64,000 bases of DNA from Hyphomicrobium sp. (GTDB taxonomy: Bacteria; Pseudomonadota; Alphaproteobacteria; Rhizobiales; Hyphomicrobiaceae), in assembly GCA_030148725.1 (NCBI GenBank), contig JASBSU010000042.1:1-64000 (forward strand), read 5' to 3'. The translations under genes were made by a program, and so were the position numbers. The notes beneath the pieces are model-generated. The model had not been told where the DNA came from and made no database searches. It worked only from the letters and a program-made list of their open reading frames with translations. The first letter of the stretch is position 1. Each line of letters starts with the position of its first letter. Below are positions 43,926 through 53,282 of this stretch, in pieces.

Positions 43926-45416
43926 ATGACTTCGCTTGAGCATTTCGAAAAGATCGCCGGGACGCTGCCGTTGCCCGGTCTGGCGATCATCGACGGGCAG
44001 AAGCGACAGAGCCTCAGCGGCAAGACGTTTGACAACGTCACGCCGCGCAACGGCCGCGTGCTCAATCAGGTGGCGGCATGCGATGCCGAGGACATCGACG
44101 TCGCCGTGCGTGCGGCGCGCGCTGCGTTCGAGGATGGCCGGTGGCGGAACCTGCACTACCGCGAGAAGAAGCGCATCTTGTTCAAGCTCGCCGATCTCAT
44201 GGAGCGGGACGCTGAGACGCTGGCTGTTCTGGAAAGCCTCGACGTCGGCAAGCCGATCAGCGACGCGCTCTCCGTAGACGTGCCGAATACCATCCGCACG
44301 CTCCGCTACTACGCGGAAGCGCTCGATAAAGTCTATGGCGAGGTCGGCCCGCAGACAGCGGATCGCTTTTCTTACGTCGTGCACGATCCGCTTGGCGTGA
44401 TCGGCGCCATCGTGCCGTGGAACTTCCCGCTGATGATGGCGATGTGGAAGGTCGCGCCGGCATTGGCGATGGGCAATTCAATGGTGCTGAAGCCGGCCGA
44501 ACAATCGCCGCTGACGGCGCTGAAGCTCGGCGAGCTGGCGCTTGAAGCTGGGCTGCCGGCTGGTGTGCTCAATGTCGTGCCGGGTTTGGGCGAGACCGCA
44601 GGCAAGGCGCTCGCGCTGCACATGGACGTGGACATGATCGCGTTCACGGGATCGGGCGCGGTTGGCCGGCTGCTGATGCAGTACTCCGGGCAAAGCAACC
44701 TGAAGCGCGTGAGCCTGGAGCTAGGTGGCAAGTCTCCGCAGATCGTGTTTGCCGATTGCCCTGCCCTCGATGCAGCGGCGACGCACGCGGCGTGGGGCAT
44801 TTTCTACAACCAGGGCGAAGTCTGCACGGCCGCCTCGCGCCTGCTCGTTGAGGAAAGCATCAAGGACCAGTTTCTGGAGCAGGTCTTGAAGCGGGCGCGG
44901 GAGATCGTGCCGGGAGATCCGCTGGAGCCGAAGACGAATTTCGGCGCCGTCGTCTCGGAAGAACAGATGAAGACGGTGCTGCGGTTCATCGATGGCGCAG
45001 GGCAGGACGGAGCGAGCCTGCGTCTCGGTGGCAAGCGGGCGCTGGCCGATACCGGAGGCTTCTATGTCGAGCCGACGGTGTTCGATGGCGTGAGACCTGA
45101 CGCGAAGATCGCGCGCGAAGAAGTGTTCGGGCCGGTGCTGGCGATCACGGAATTCCACGGTGCCGACGAAGCCTTCAAGCTCGCCAATTCGACGGTCTAC
45201 GGGCTCGCTGCCGGGCTATGGACGCGCGACATCAGTCTTGCACACCGTGCGGCGCGCGACATCAGGGCCGGACTCGTGTGGGTCAACGGCTGGGATGCCT
45301 GCGACATCACGATGCCCTTCGGCGGCTTCAAGCAGTCGGGCTTCGGTCGCGATCGATCGTTGCACGCACTTCACAAGTACGCCGACCTCAAGTCGGTTTC
45401 GATCACGTTGCGCTGA
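43926..45416 (+). CDS. puuC: Aldehyde dehydrogenase, gamma-glutamyl-gamma-aminobutyraldehyde type
   Basis: The 496-residue NAD(P) aldehyde dehydrogenase has SLELGGKSPQIVF, the cysteine in NQGEVCTAASRLLV and GFGRDRSLHALHKY at the end. It fits PuuC in oxidising gamma-glutamyl-gamma-aminobutyraldehyde. The ATG at 43926 is 11 nt after the ligase stop. An upstream in-frame start at 43893 would overlap the ligase. Confidence 0.88.
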   Translation: MTSLEHFEKIAGTLPLPGLAIIDGQKRQSLSGKTFDNVTPRNGRVLNQVAACDAEDIDVAVRAARAAFEDGRWRNLHYREKKRILFKLADLMERDAETLAVLESLDVGKPISDALSVDVPNTIRTLRYYAEALDKVYGEVGPQTADRFSYVVHDPLGVIGAIVPWNFPLMMAMWKVAPALAMGNSMVLKPAEQSPLTALKLGELALEAGLPAGVLNVVPGLGETAGKALALHMDVDMIAFTGSGAVGRLLMQYSGQSNLKRVSLELGGKSPQIVFADCPALDAAATHAAWGIFYNQGEVCTAASRLLVEESIKDQFLEQVLKRAREIVPGDPLEPKTNFGAVVSEEQMKTVLRFIDGAGQDGASLRLGGKRALADTGGFYVEPTVFDGVRPDAKIAREEVFGPVLAITEFHGADEAFKLANSTVYGLAAGLWTRDISLAHRAARDIRAGLVWVNGWDACDITMPFGGFKQSGFGRDRSLHALHKYADLKSVSITLR

Positions 45417-45446
45417 GCCGCTTCCAGACTACGAACGGGTACGCAC

Positions 45447-46733
45447 ATGACTTCCTCAACCAGCTTGCACGAGCGTCGCGCGAATGCTGTTGCACGCGGT
45501 GTTTCCAACGCGACTACCATCTACGCCAAGCGCGCGAAGAACGCCGAGATCTGGGATGAGGACGGGCGTCGGTACGTCGACTTCGCCGCCGGTATTGCCG
45601 TCGTCAACACGGGGCATCAGCATCCGAAGGTGATCGCCGCCGTGGAGGAGCAGCTCAAGGCGTTCTCGCACGTCTGCTTCCAGGTGACTCCGTACGAGAG
45701 CTACGTTCGACTGGCTGAGCGACTGAACGAGCTTGCTCCTGTCGCGAAGCCGGCAAAGACGCTGCTGCTGTCCACGGGCGCCGAGGCGGTCGAGAATGCG
45801 GTGAAGGTGGCGCGCATCTATACGGGCCGGCCGGGCATCATCTCGTTCAGCGGTGGTTTTCACGGGCGCACGCTGATGGGCATGGCGCTCACCGGCAAAG
45901 TGGTGCCCTACAAGAAGGGCTTCGGCCCCTTCCCGTCCGATGTCTACAACGTGCCTTTCCCGAATCCCTATCACGGGGTCAGCGTCGAGGAGAGCCTCGC
46001 GGCGCTGAAGTCGCTGTTCAAGTACACCGCCGATCCGTCGAGCGTCGCTGCGATCATCATCGAGCCGGTGCAGGGCGAAGGCGGGTTCTATCAGGCGCCG
46101 GTCGAGTTCCTTCGCGCGCTGCGCGCGCTGTGCGATGAGCACGGAATCCTGCTGATTGCCGACGAGATCCAGACGGGATTTGCGCGCACCGGGAAGATGT
46201 TCGCGCTGGAGCACGCTGGCATCAAGGCGGACGTGGTGACGCTTGCGAAGGGTCTTGCTGGCGGCTTCCCGCTTTCAGCCATCACCGGTCGGGCTGAGGT
46301 GATGGATGCGTCACCTCCAGGCGGTCTCGGCGGCACGTATGCGGGTAATCCAGTGGCCTGCGCGGCTGCGCACGCGGTTCTCGACGTGATCGAGGACGAG
46401 CGGCTGTGTGAGCGTGCGAACGCGATCGGCCGCATCATTCTCGACCGTTGCAATGCGCTCAAACAGCAGTCGAACTTCAAATGCATCGGCGACGTGCGTG
46501 GCGTCGGGGCGATGTGCGCCGTCGAGTTCGTCAAGGACGGCAATGCGGACGATCCGGACCCGCAGCTCACGCAGCGCGTGATGAAGGCGGCCAACGCAAA
46601 CGGTCTCATTCTGCTGCCGTGCGGCACGTATGGTAACGTCATCCGCTTCCTGGTGCCGCTGACGGCAAGCGATGAGATCGTGCGCGAAGGCATGGATCTG
46701 TTCGCGAAGAGCCTCGCCGAGGCGGTCGCGTAA
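45447..46733 (+). CDS. gabT: 4-aminobutyrate--2-oxoglutarate transaminase
   Basis: GabT converts GABA to succinate semialdehyde. The 428-residue enzyme has the class III features LLIADEIQTGFARTGKMFAL, TLAKGLAGGFPLSAITG with the PLP lysine, and TGAEAVENAVKVAR. It ends the plus-strand operon, with 20 nt to the convergent puuB. It completes the pathway from putrescine to succinate semialdehyde. A gabD gene is not in the window. Confidence 0.93.
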   Translation: MTSSTSLHERRANAVARGVSNATTIYAKRAKNAEIWDEDGRRYVDFAAGIAVVNTGHQHPKVIAAVEEQLKAFSHVCFQVTPYESYVRLAERLNELAPVAKPAKTLLLSTGAEAVENAVKVARIYTGRPGIISFSGGFHGRTLMGMALTGKVVPYKKGFGPFPSDVYNVPFPNPYHGVSVEESLAALKSLFKYTADPSSVAAIIIEPVQGEGGFYQAPVEFLRALRALCDEHGILLIADEIQTGFARTGKMFALEHAGIKADVVTLAKGLAGGFPLSAITGRAEVMDASPPGGLGGTYAGNPVACAAAHAVLDVIEDERLCERANAIGRIILDRCNALKQQSNFKCIGDVRGVGAMCAVEFVKDGNADDPDPQLTQRVMKAANANGLILLPCGTYGNVIRFLVPLTASDEIVREGMDLFAKSLAEAVA

Positions 46734-46753
46734 GTCGTCCCTGCGTTCGTTCG

Positions 46754-48028
46754 TCAGAACAGATCGCGCATACGATAATAGAGCATGCCGGCGGCCAGGA
46801 TCTGGTTGCCGGCCCACTCGCCGACTGGCAGCCGGACGTGCCGGATGCGCGCTAAAAGATCGAACCTGTCGCTCTTGCCTTCGATGGCGTCGGCGATCAC
46901 CTCGCCCATGATGTGCGAGGTACCGACGCCCTGCCCGACGAAGCCTTCCATGTAATAGACGTTCGGCTCCAGCATGCCGATGGCGGGCGCACGATTGATG
47001 GTAAGGCCAAGCCTGCCGCCCCAGGCGAAGTCGACGCGGACGTCCTTCAGCTTCGGATAGACCTTCGCGAGCCGTGGCCGCATCGTTTCCACGAGATCCT
47101 TGGGGTCGCGGTTGGAATAGTTGCAGCGACCGCCGAACAGCACGCGCCGGTCGGCCGACATGCGATAGTAGTCGACGACGATATTGCTGTCGGCGATGGC
47201 GTAGTCGTGCGGATTGATCTCCCGGGCGAGGGTTTCGTCCAAGGGCTCGGTTGCGATGATGTAACTGCCGATGGGCAGCTGCACCCCGAGCAGCGGACCG
47301 CGGGTGAACTTGTGATCGGTGTTGCCGGCCAGAACGATCGTCTTCGCCTCGACGCTGCCGGCGGGCGTCAGAACACGCGGACGCGTTCCGCCCGTCAGCT
47401 CGATCGCCGGCGTGTCCTCGTAGATGCGCGCGCCGAGCGTTGTTGCGGCACGGGCTTCGCCCAGCACGAGGTTTAGCGGATGGAGATGCCCGCTGCGCCG
47501 GTCGATGATTCCGCCATGATAGATATTGGTGCCGACAACGCCCTCGGACTCCTCCGGTCCGAACAGCGTCAGGTGGTCAGCGTCGCCGAGTGCGCGGCGC
47601 TCCTCATAGTAGGCTTTGAGCGCGCCCATATGGCTCGGCCGAGCGGCCGCTTCGACCCAGCCGCGTTTCAGATCGCAGGCGATCGCATATTTCGCGACCC
47701 GCTCCTCGATCAGCTCGATACCGCGGTATCGGACGTCTTCCAGGAGACGCGTGCCGGCGTCGCCGAGTTGGCGCTTGATCGTCCCCTCGCCGCTGAGGCC
47801 GGCGATGAGCTGGCCGCCGTTGCGGCCCGAAGCAGCATTGGCGAGGCGCCCGGCCTCGACGAGAACGACAGAGTGCCCACGCTCGGCGAGCATCAACGCG
47901 GTTGCTGTGCCGGACAAACCGCCGCCGATGACGCAGATGTCGGCACGCACCGGTCCTACGAGTTTGGGATAGCGGGTTGGGTCGTTGGCGGTCGCCGCGT
48001 AGTAGGTCGGCGCAGTATCGGGGGACAT
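46754..48028 (-). CDS. puuB: FAD-dependent oxidoreductase, gamma-glutamylputrescine oxidase type
   Basis: The 424-residue DAO-family enzyme has a dinucleotide loop (RADICVIGGGLSGTATALML) and ANAASGRNGGQLIAGLSGE typical of PuuB/OrdL-like oxidases. It would oxidise gamma-glutamylputrescine. I start at the ATG at 48028, preceded by AGGAGCGAAGC; upstream in-frame codons are less supported. It lies 70 nt after potI on the minus strand and is convergent with gabT. Confidence 0.88.
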   Translation of the reverse strand: MSPDTAPTYYAATANDPTRYPKLVGPVRADICVIGGGLSGTATALMLAERGHSVVLVEAGRLANAASGRNGGQLIAGLSGEGTIKRQLGDAGTRLLEDVRYRGIELIEERVAKYAIACDLKRGWVEAAARPSHMGALKAYYEERRALGDADHLTLFGPEESEGVVGTNIYHGGIIDRRSGHLHPLNLVLGEARAATTLGARIYEDTPAIELTGGTRPRVLTPAGSVEAKTIVLAGNTDHKFTRGPLLGVQLPIGSYIIATEPLDETLAREINPHDYAIADSNIVVDYYRMSADRRVLFGGRCNYSNRDPKDLVETMRPRLAKVYPKLKDVRVDFAWGGRLGLTINRAPAIGMLEPNVYYMEGFVGQGVGTSHIMGEVIADAIEGKSDRFDLLARIRHVRLPVGEWAGNQILAAGMLYYRMRDLF

Positions 48029-48098
48029 GCTTCGCTCCTGATGTCCATGGCTCCGCACCGGCCGGTGAGAGCCAAGGACATTGGTTGTTCTTCGTTCT

Positions 48099-48914
48099 TC
48101 AGGCTACAGCGGCGCGCCGCTCGCGATCCTCGCGTGTTGCCTGGCGCCGCGTGAGATACGAGGCGACGAGCACGCCGGCCGTGACGATGCCGATCAGGAT
48201 GGTCGAGATGGCGTTGATTTCTGGTGTCACGCCGAGACGCACCTGGCTGTAGATCTTCATCGGCAATGTGGTGGCGCCGGGGCCGGTCGTAAAGCTGGCG
48301 ATGACGAGATCGTCGAGCGACAGGGTGAAGGAGAGCAGCCAGGCCGAAATGACGGACGGCGCGATGATCGGCAGCGTCACCTGGAAGAAAGTGCTCACGG
48401 GGCCGGCGCCGAGATCCATCGCGGCTTCCTCGACCGATTTGTCGAAGTCGAAGAGGCGCGCCTGCACGACGACGGCGGCGTAGCACATCGAGAACGTCAC
48501 GTGAGCGATGGTGATGGTCCAGAAACCGCGGTCGAAGCCGATCGCAACGAACAACAGCAGCAGCGACAGGCCGGTGATGACCTCCGGCATGACGAGCGGC
48601 GCGAAGATCATCCCCGAGAACATCGTGCGGCCGCGGAAGCGCCCCATGCGCACGAGGACGATGGCGGCCATCGTGCCGAGGATGGTGGCGAAGGTTGCCG
48701 ATAGGAACGCGACGCGCAGCGTCACCCACGCGGCGCTAAGGAGCCCCTCGTTCGAGAGCAGGTTGACGTACCACTTGGTCGACCAGCCGCCCCAGACCGT
48801 CACCAGCTTCGACTCGTTAAAGCTGTAGATCACGAGCAGCAGGATCGGGATGTAGAGGAAGGCGAAGCCCAGCGCGATCGATGTCGCGTTGAAGTATGAG
48901 AAGCGGCCCTTCAT
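48099..48914 (-). CDS. potI: Polyamine ABC transporter permease
   Basis: The 271-residue permease has about six membrane helices and the EAA loop EEAAMDLGAGPVSTFFQVTL. It is the second membrane subunit of the spermidine/putrescine transporter. Its ATG overlaps the potH stop by 4 nt; longer in-frame sequence would overlap potH. It begins MKGRFSYFNATSIALGFAFL. Confidence 0.9.
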   Translation of the reverse strand: MKGRFSYFNATSIALGFAFLYIPILLLVIYSFNESKLVTVWGGWSTKWYVNLLSNEGLLSAAWVTLRVAFLSATFATILGTMAAIVLVRMGRFRGRTMFSGMIFAPLVMPEVITGLSLLLLFVAIGFDRGFWTITIAHVTFSMCYAAVVVQARLFDFDKSVEEAAMDLGAGPVSTFFQVTLPIIAPSVISAWLLSFTLSLDDLVIASFTTGPGATTLPMKIYSQVRLGVTPEINAISTILIGIVTAGVLVASYLTRRQATREDRERRAAVA

Positions 48915-49801
48915 GCCCCGGCCTCCCTCTGCGTCTGCTGACTTCGCTGGAAGAGCACGATCGGGATCACCAGCACGAGCAGCAGAATCACGGCGACCGC
49001 GGAGGAGACCGGCCAATCGCGATTGGAGAAGAACTCCGTCCAGAGCGTCTTGCCGATCATCAATGTCTCGGAGCCGCCGAGCAGATCCGGGATCACGAAC
49101 TCGCCTACGGCCGGGATGAATACGAGGAAGCAGCCGGCGATGATGCCAGGCAGCGAAAGCGGGAACGTCACCTGCCAGAACGAGCGGATCGGCGGGGATC
49201 CAAGATCGGCTGCGGCTTCAAGCAGCGACGGGTTGATCTTCTCGAGGCTCGCGTACAGCGGCAGGATCATGAATGGCAGGTAGGAATAGACGATGCCGAT
49301 GTAGACGGCGGTGGTCGTGTTCATGATCGTCAGGGGCTCGCTGATGAGCCCGAGGTTCATGAGCAGGAGATTGAGCAGGCCTTCCTTCTTCAGGATGCCG
49401 ATCCATGCATAGACGCGGATGAGGAATGAGGTCCAGAACGGCAGGATGACGAGCATGACCAGCGTCGGCTGCCATTCCTTGGGCGCGCGCGCCATGCCGT
49501 ACGCAACCGGGTAGGCCACGAGCAGCGTGAGGAATGTCGCGATGGCCGCGATCTTGACGCTCGATATGTAGGCGTTGATGTAGAGCGAGTCCGAGAAGAT
49601 GAAGCGGTAATTGTCGAAGGACAGATGCGAGAAGAAATCCTTCAGGCCGTCAATGCCGCGCGATAGGTCGAGCACAGGGATGTACGGCGGGATCGCCATC
49701 GCGGTCTGCGAGAAGGAGATCTTGAGGACGATGAGAAACGGGACGAGGAAGAATACGACCAGCCAGATGTAGGGAATTGAGATCAGATACCAGCGGCGCA
49801 T
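48911..49801 (-). CDS. potH: Polyamine ABC transporter permease
   Basis: The 296-residue permease starts with MRRWYLISIPYIWLVVFFLV and has the EAA-type loop LLEAAADLGSPPIRSFWQVT. It forms the heterodimeric channel with potI, encoded immediately downstream. The ABC ATPase gene lies 52 nt upstream. Substrate is inferred from the adjacent puu genes. Confidence 0.9.
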   Translation of the reverse strand: MRRWYLISIPYIWLVVFFLVPFLIVLKISFSQTAMAIPPYIPVLDLSRGIDGLKDFFSHLSFDNYRFIFSDSLYINAYISSVKIAAIATFLTLLVAYPVAYGMARAPKEWQPTLVMLVILPFWTSFLIRVYAWIGILKKEGLLNLLLMNLGLISEPLTIMNTTTAVYIGIVYSYLPFMILPLYASLEKINPSLLEAAADLGSPPIRSFWQVTFPLSLPGIIAGCFLVFIPAVGEFVIPDLLGGSETLMIGKTLWTEFFSNRDWPVSSAVAVILLLVLVIPIVLFQRSQQTQREAGA

Positions 49802-49853
49802 CGTATGTCTCTTTCAGCAGGCAGGACCAGTCGGGACGATCGCGGCAACCACA

Positions 49854-51044
49854 TCAGCGCGTCAGGACAATTCCAGCTTCGGAGGGCCAGGAGAGCCACA
49901 CGTCGTCGTCCCAGTTCACGGTGCGCTCGACGGCATGGGCCGCGTTGGCGCGCAGCGCGGTCATCTTCTGACCGGATGGTAGCTGGACGTGATAGTGCGT
50001 AATCGAGCCGAGATAGCCAATGTCGACGACCTTGCCGGCGACGGAGTTGGGGCAATCGGTGGGCTTATCCAGCGACACACGCACTTTCTCCGGCCTGAGC
50101 GCGAGCCAGACCTGCTGGTCCTTCGCGAGGCCGTCGATCGAGCGGGTTTTGAATATGGTGCCGTCGGCCGCGAACGCGATGTCCGCGGCTCCACCTTCGA
50201 TGTTGACGACCTTGCCTTCGAGCAAGTTCACCTCGCCGATGAACTCGGCGACGTAGCGCGACTGCGGGGTCTCGTAGATCTCGCCCGGCGTCGAAACCTG
50301 GACGAGCTTGCCGTGATCCATGACGGCGATGCGGCTCGCGACCGTCATCGCCTCCTCCTGGTCGTGAGTAACGATGACGAAGGTGGTGCCGGTGCTCTCC
50401 TGGATGCGCATGAGCTCGAACTGGGCGTGGTTGCGCAGCTTCTTGTCGAGGGCGCCCAGCGGCTCGTCGAGGAGCATGATGCGCGGCTTCTTGGCGATGG
50501 CTCGGGCGAGCGCCACGCGCTGCTGCTGGCCGCCGGAGAGCTGATGTGGCTTACGGGTGGCGAAGCGTCCGAGGTCGACCATGGCAATCGCCTCGGCGAC
50601 GCGGGCCGCGATCTCGTCCTTCGCCATGCCTTCCTGGCGCAGGCCGAAGCCAATGTTGCGCTCGACCGTCATGTGCGGGAAGAGCGCGTAGGACTGGAAC
50701 ATCATGTTGACGCCCTTACGCTCGTAAGGGGCCATGCCGGTCGTGTCCTTGCCGTTGACGATGATGCGTCCCTCGGTCGGCTTTTCGAAGCCCGCGAGCA
50801 TGCGCAGCAGCGTCGTCTTTCCGCAGCCCGAGGGGCCCAGCAGGGCGAAGAACTCGCGCTCGTAGATGTCGAGGGTAATGTTGTCGACGGCGGTGTAGTT
50901 GCCGAAGCGCTTGGACACGTTCTCGAAGCGGACGATGGGCGGTTTGGTCTTGTCCTTCCAAGGGGCGAACCCCGATTGCGGTGCCGGCGTGCTGACAGCG
51001 CGAACCCCCGGCGCCTGCGTCCCATTCCCTGCAGCATCCAGCAT
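49854..51044 (-). CDS. potG: Polyamine ABC transporter ATPase
   Basis: The 396-residue ATPase has Walker A LLGPSGCGKTTLLRML, signature LSGGQQQRVALARAI, Walker B IMLLDEPLGALD and a C-terminal TOBE-like region, as in PotA/PotG. The first 35 residues are extra and partly proline-rich. It lies 97 nt downstream of potF; a hairpin separates the two genes. Confidence 0.92.
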   Translation of the reverse strand: MLDAAGNGTQAPGVRAVSTPAPQSGFAPWKDKTKPPIVRFENVSKRFGNYTAVDNITLDIYEREFFALLGPSGCGKTTLLRMLAGFEKPTEGRIIVNGKDTTGMAPYERKGVNMMFQSYALFPHMTVERNIGFGLRQEGMAKDEIAARVAEAIAMVDLGRFATRKPHQLSGGQQQRVALARAIAKKPRIMLLDEPLGALDKKLRNHAQFELMRIQESTGTTFVIVTHDQEEAMTVASRIAVMDHGKLVQVSTPGEIYETPQSRYVAEFIGEVNLLEGKVVNIEGGAADIAFAADGTIFKTRSIDGLAKDQQVWLALRPEKVRVSLDKPTDCPNSVAGKVVDIGYLGSITHYHVQLPSGQKMTALRANAAHAVERTVNWDDDVWLSWPSEAGIVLTR

Positions 51045-51100
51045 GCAATGCGCTCCCGAAAAATAAGGAAGTGAAACTGACTTAGAGCCTGCAAATCATT

Positions 51101-51130
51101 AGGGCCGCCCGGTTTTACCGGCGCGGCCCT
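51101..51130 (-). terminator. Intercistronic hairpin between potF and potG
   Basis: AGGGCCGC and GCGGCCCT form the base, extended by CCGGT/ACCGG above a single bulged C and a 3-nt loop, for about 13 bp. On the minus strand it comes 11 nt after the potF stop. It likely stabilises or limits transcription so binding protein exceeds the ATPase. Confidence 0.6.
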
Positions 51131-51141
51131 AAGATTATCTT

Positions 51142-52248
51142 CTATTGCCCTGTGACGACTTTGGTCCAGATCCTGGTCACCGCACGTTGCGTTTTGGCGT
51201 CGTAGGGATCCTTGACGAACAGGCGCTTCAGCGTCTCGTCGTCGGGGAAGATCGAGGTGTCCTCGAGGATCTCTTTGTTGATGAACTGCTGCGAGGCAAG
51301 GTTGCCGTTCGCGTAGTTCACATAGTTCGATGCCTTGGCGATGACTTCCGGCTTCAGCATGTAGTTGAGGAATTCGTGCGCCTCGGCGACGTGCTTGGCG
51401 TCAGCGGGGATCGCCATCTGGTCGAACCACATCTGCGCGCCTTCCTTCGGGATCTTGTAGCCGACCTTCACGCCGTTCTTGGCTTCGGTGGCGCGGGTGC
51501 GGGCCTGGAGGATGTCGCCCGAGTAGCCGACAGCGATGCAGATATCGCCGTTGGCAAGCGCGTTGATGAACTCGGAAGAGTGGAACTTCTGGATGTTGGG
51601 ACGGATTTTCTGCAGCAACTCGCCGGCCTTCTCCAGATCGGCAGGGTCCTTGCTGTTCGGATTGAGGCCGAGATAGAGCAGCGCGATGGGGATGATGTCG
51701 TCAGGGGCATCGAGCAGGAAGATGCCGCAGTCCTTGAACTTGGAGACGATCTCCGGCTTGAAGATCAGATCCCAGGAGTTGACTGGCGCGTCAGCCATCC
51801 GCTCCTTGATCTTGTCCTCGTTGTAGCCGATGCCGGTGGTGCCCCACATGTAATTGATCGAATAGTCGTTGCCCGGATCGTACAGCGCGGTGCGCTCGTT
51901 GATGAGCGGCCAGGTGTTCTTGAGGTTCGGCAGCTTCGACTTGTCGAGCTTCTGGAAAACGCCGGCGCTGATCTGGCGCGCCAGGAAGGGGCCGGTCGGG
52001 ACGACGATATCGTAGCCAGAGCCGCCAGCCAGCAGCTTCGTTTCGACGACCTCGTTGCTGTCGAAGACGTCGTAAATGACCTTGATGCCCGTCTCCTTGG
52101 TGAAGTCGGTCAGCACTTCAGGGTCGATGTAGTCCGACCAGTTGTAGACCCGAACCTCGCGATCAGCCGCCATCGCAGCTGGAACCAACGCGGCGGCGGC
52201 CAAAATGCAGGCGCCCAGCGCAGACCCGAGACGTCCAACTCTCAGCAT
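51142..52248 (-). CDS. potF: Periplasmic putrescine-binding protein
   Basis: The 368-residue solute-binding protein has a signal peptide (LGACILAAAALVPAAMA) followed by DREVRVYNWSDYIDPEVL, the conserved PotF/PotD start. It captures polyamine in the periplasm for PotGHI. I choose the ATG at 52248 because GAGGGAG is just upstream; upstream in-frame sequence has no signal peptide. It is transcribed leftward, divergent from gntR. Confidence 0.92.
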   Translation of the reverse strand: MLRVGRLGSALGACILAAAALVPAAMAADREVRVYNWSDYIDPEVLTDFTKETGIKVIYDVFDSNEVVETKLLAGGSGYDIVVPTGPFLARQISAGVFQKLDKSKLPNLKNTWPLINERTALYDPGNDYSINYMWGTTGIGYNEDKIKERMADAPVNSWDLIFKPEIVSKFKDCGIFLLDAPDDIIPIALLYLGLNPNSKDPADLEKAGELLQKIRPNIQKFHSSEFINALANGDICIAVGYSGDILQARTRATEAKNGVKVGYKIPKEGAQMWFDQMAIPADAKHVAEAHEFLNYMLKPEVIAKASNYVNYANGNLASQQFINKEILEDTSIFPDDETLKRLFVKDPYDAKTQRAVTRIWTKVVTGQ

Positions 52249-52308
52249 TCGAACTGCTCCCTCATCCAATCGATGTTTATTCTCGCGCGTACGCTTCAAG
52301 CGGTCCCA

Positions 52309-52319
52309 TTGTGATCACA
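52309..52319. promoter_or_regulatory. Palindromic site in potF/gntR promoter
   Basis: TTGTGATCACA holds the perfect palindrome TGTGATCACA and occurs again at 53118-53128. It fits a FadR/GntR-type operator (T-x-GT...AC-x-A). It lies about 61 nt before potF. Confidence 0.65.
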
Positions 52320-52397
52320 GAATTTGCATCCTACAACCCTGTCGTAGGCCAACTTGGCCGAAATCGGCATATCGGTGATGGCAGCAGGTGGCGGACC

Positions 52398-53078
52398 GTG
52401 GCGGAGCGGGTGCTCAATAGTCAGGCTGGCGGGATCGGTAGTACAGCGCATGAAGCGGTCTACCGGCGCCTACGAGAGAGGATTTTCTTCGGCGGGTTTC
52501 TGCCTGGGCACGCGGTAACCTTGCGTGGTCTGGCCGAGGAACTTGGCGTCAGCCCGATGCCTGTCCGTGAGGCAGTGCGCCGCCTAATCGCTGAGCGCGC
52601 GCTTGCGATGCAAGGCAACGGGCGCGTCGTCGTGCCGCTCATGACACGGGATAAGTTCGAGCAGGTCCTGTTTGCCCGGGCGGCTCTGGAGCCGGAACTC
52701 GCGGCCAGAGCGCTTTCCCGGCTATCACCAGCTGATATCGAGGTCGTCGCGCAGGTCGACGACGATATCGACAGCGCGCTGCTCAACGGCGACGCCGAAG
52801 GCTACATGCGGGGGAATTTCCGGTTCCACTTCATGATCTATCGGCAGGCCGAGGCGGACATGCTGCTGGGACTCGTCGAGAGCGTCTGGCTGCAGTTCGG
52901 TCCGTTCATGCGCATGGCCTATGGGCGGATCGGGACTCAGGGGCTCGAGGACCACCACCAGGCCGCGCTGGAAGCGATGCGTCGCCGTGATGAGGCTGGC
53001 TTGCGGGCTGCCATTCGCGCCGATATCGGACAGGGCATGGGCTTCATCGGGGATGCCATGCTTTCTCCTCTGCAGTAG
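52398..53078 (+). CDS. GntR family regulator (FadR subfamily)
   Basis: The winged-helix N-terminal part (HEAVYRRLRERIFFGGF, LAEELGVSPMPVREAVRRLI) is followed by an alpha-helical FCD-like ligand domain (HFMIYRQAEADMLLGLVESV). I place the start at the GTG at 52398 with AGGTGGCGGACC upstream, because the alternative GTG at 52311 lies inside the palindromic site. 226 residues. It probably controls the divergent potF operon and the second ligase. Confidence 0.85.
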   Translation: MAERVLNSQAGGIGSTAHEAVYRRLRERIFFGGFLPGHAVTLRGLAEELGVSPMPVREAVRRLIAERALAMQGNGRVVVPLMTRDKFEQVLFARAALEPELAARALSRLSPADIEVVAQVDDDIDSALLNGDAEGYMRGNFRFHFMIYRQAEADMLLGLVESVWLQFGPFMRMAYGRIGTQGLEDHHQAALEAMRRRDEAGLRAAIRADIGQGMGFIGDAMLSPLQ

Positions 53079-53117
53079 CCCACAACGGACTGGCCCCGAC
53101 TTGAGTTCAGGCGCTCT

Positions 53118-53128
53118 TTGTGATCACA
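53118..53128. promoter_or_regulatory. Second copy of TTGTGATCACA site
   Basis: The 11-base sequence identical to 52309-52319 lies 155 nt before the second glutamine-synthetase-like gene and 40 nt after gntR. It suggests co-regulation by the same GntR protein. Confidence 0.6.
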
Positions 53129-53282
53129 TTGGCGCCGTTCGGGGTGCGGCAACGTCTCGGCCATTTGCGAAGCCTGCCGTAACAAGTGCCCGGCATACTC
53201 TGCACCGGACGCGGCCGGGTGCGGACTGAGCGGCGCGAATGCGGCCGGTTCGATTTCGAAATTTTCCTTTCTCAGGTGACAT

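Noticed and set aside
52311-52397. Upstream in-frame GTG start for the GntR regulator
   Set aside because: It lies inside the palindromic site and lacks an RBS; the GTG at 52398 is better supported.
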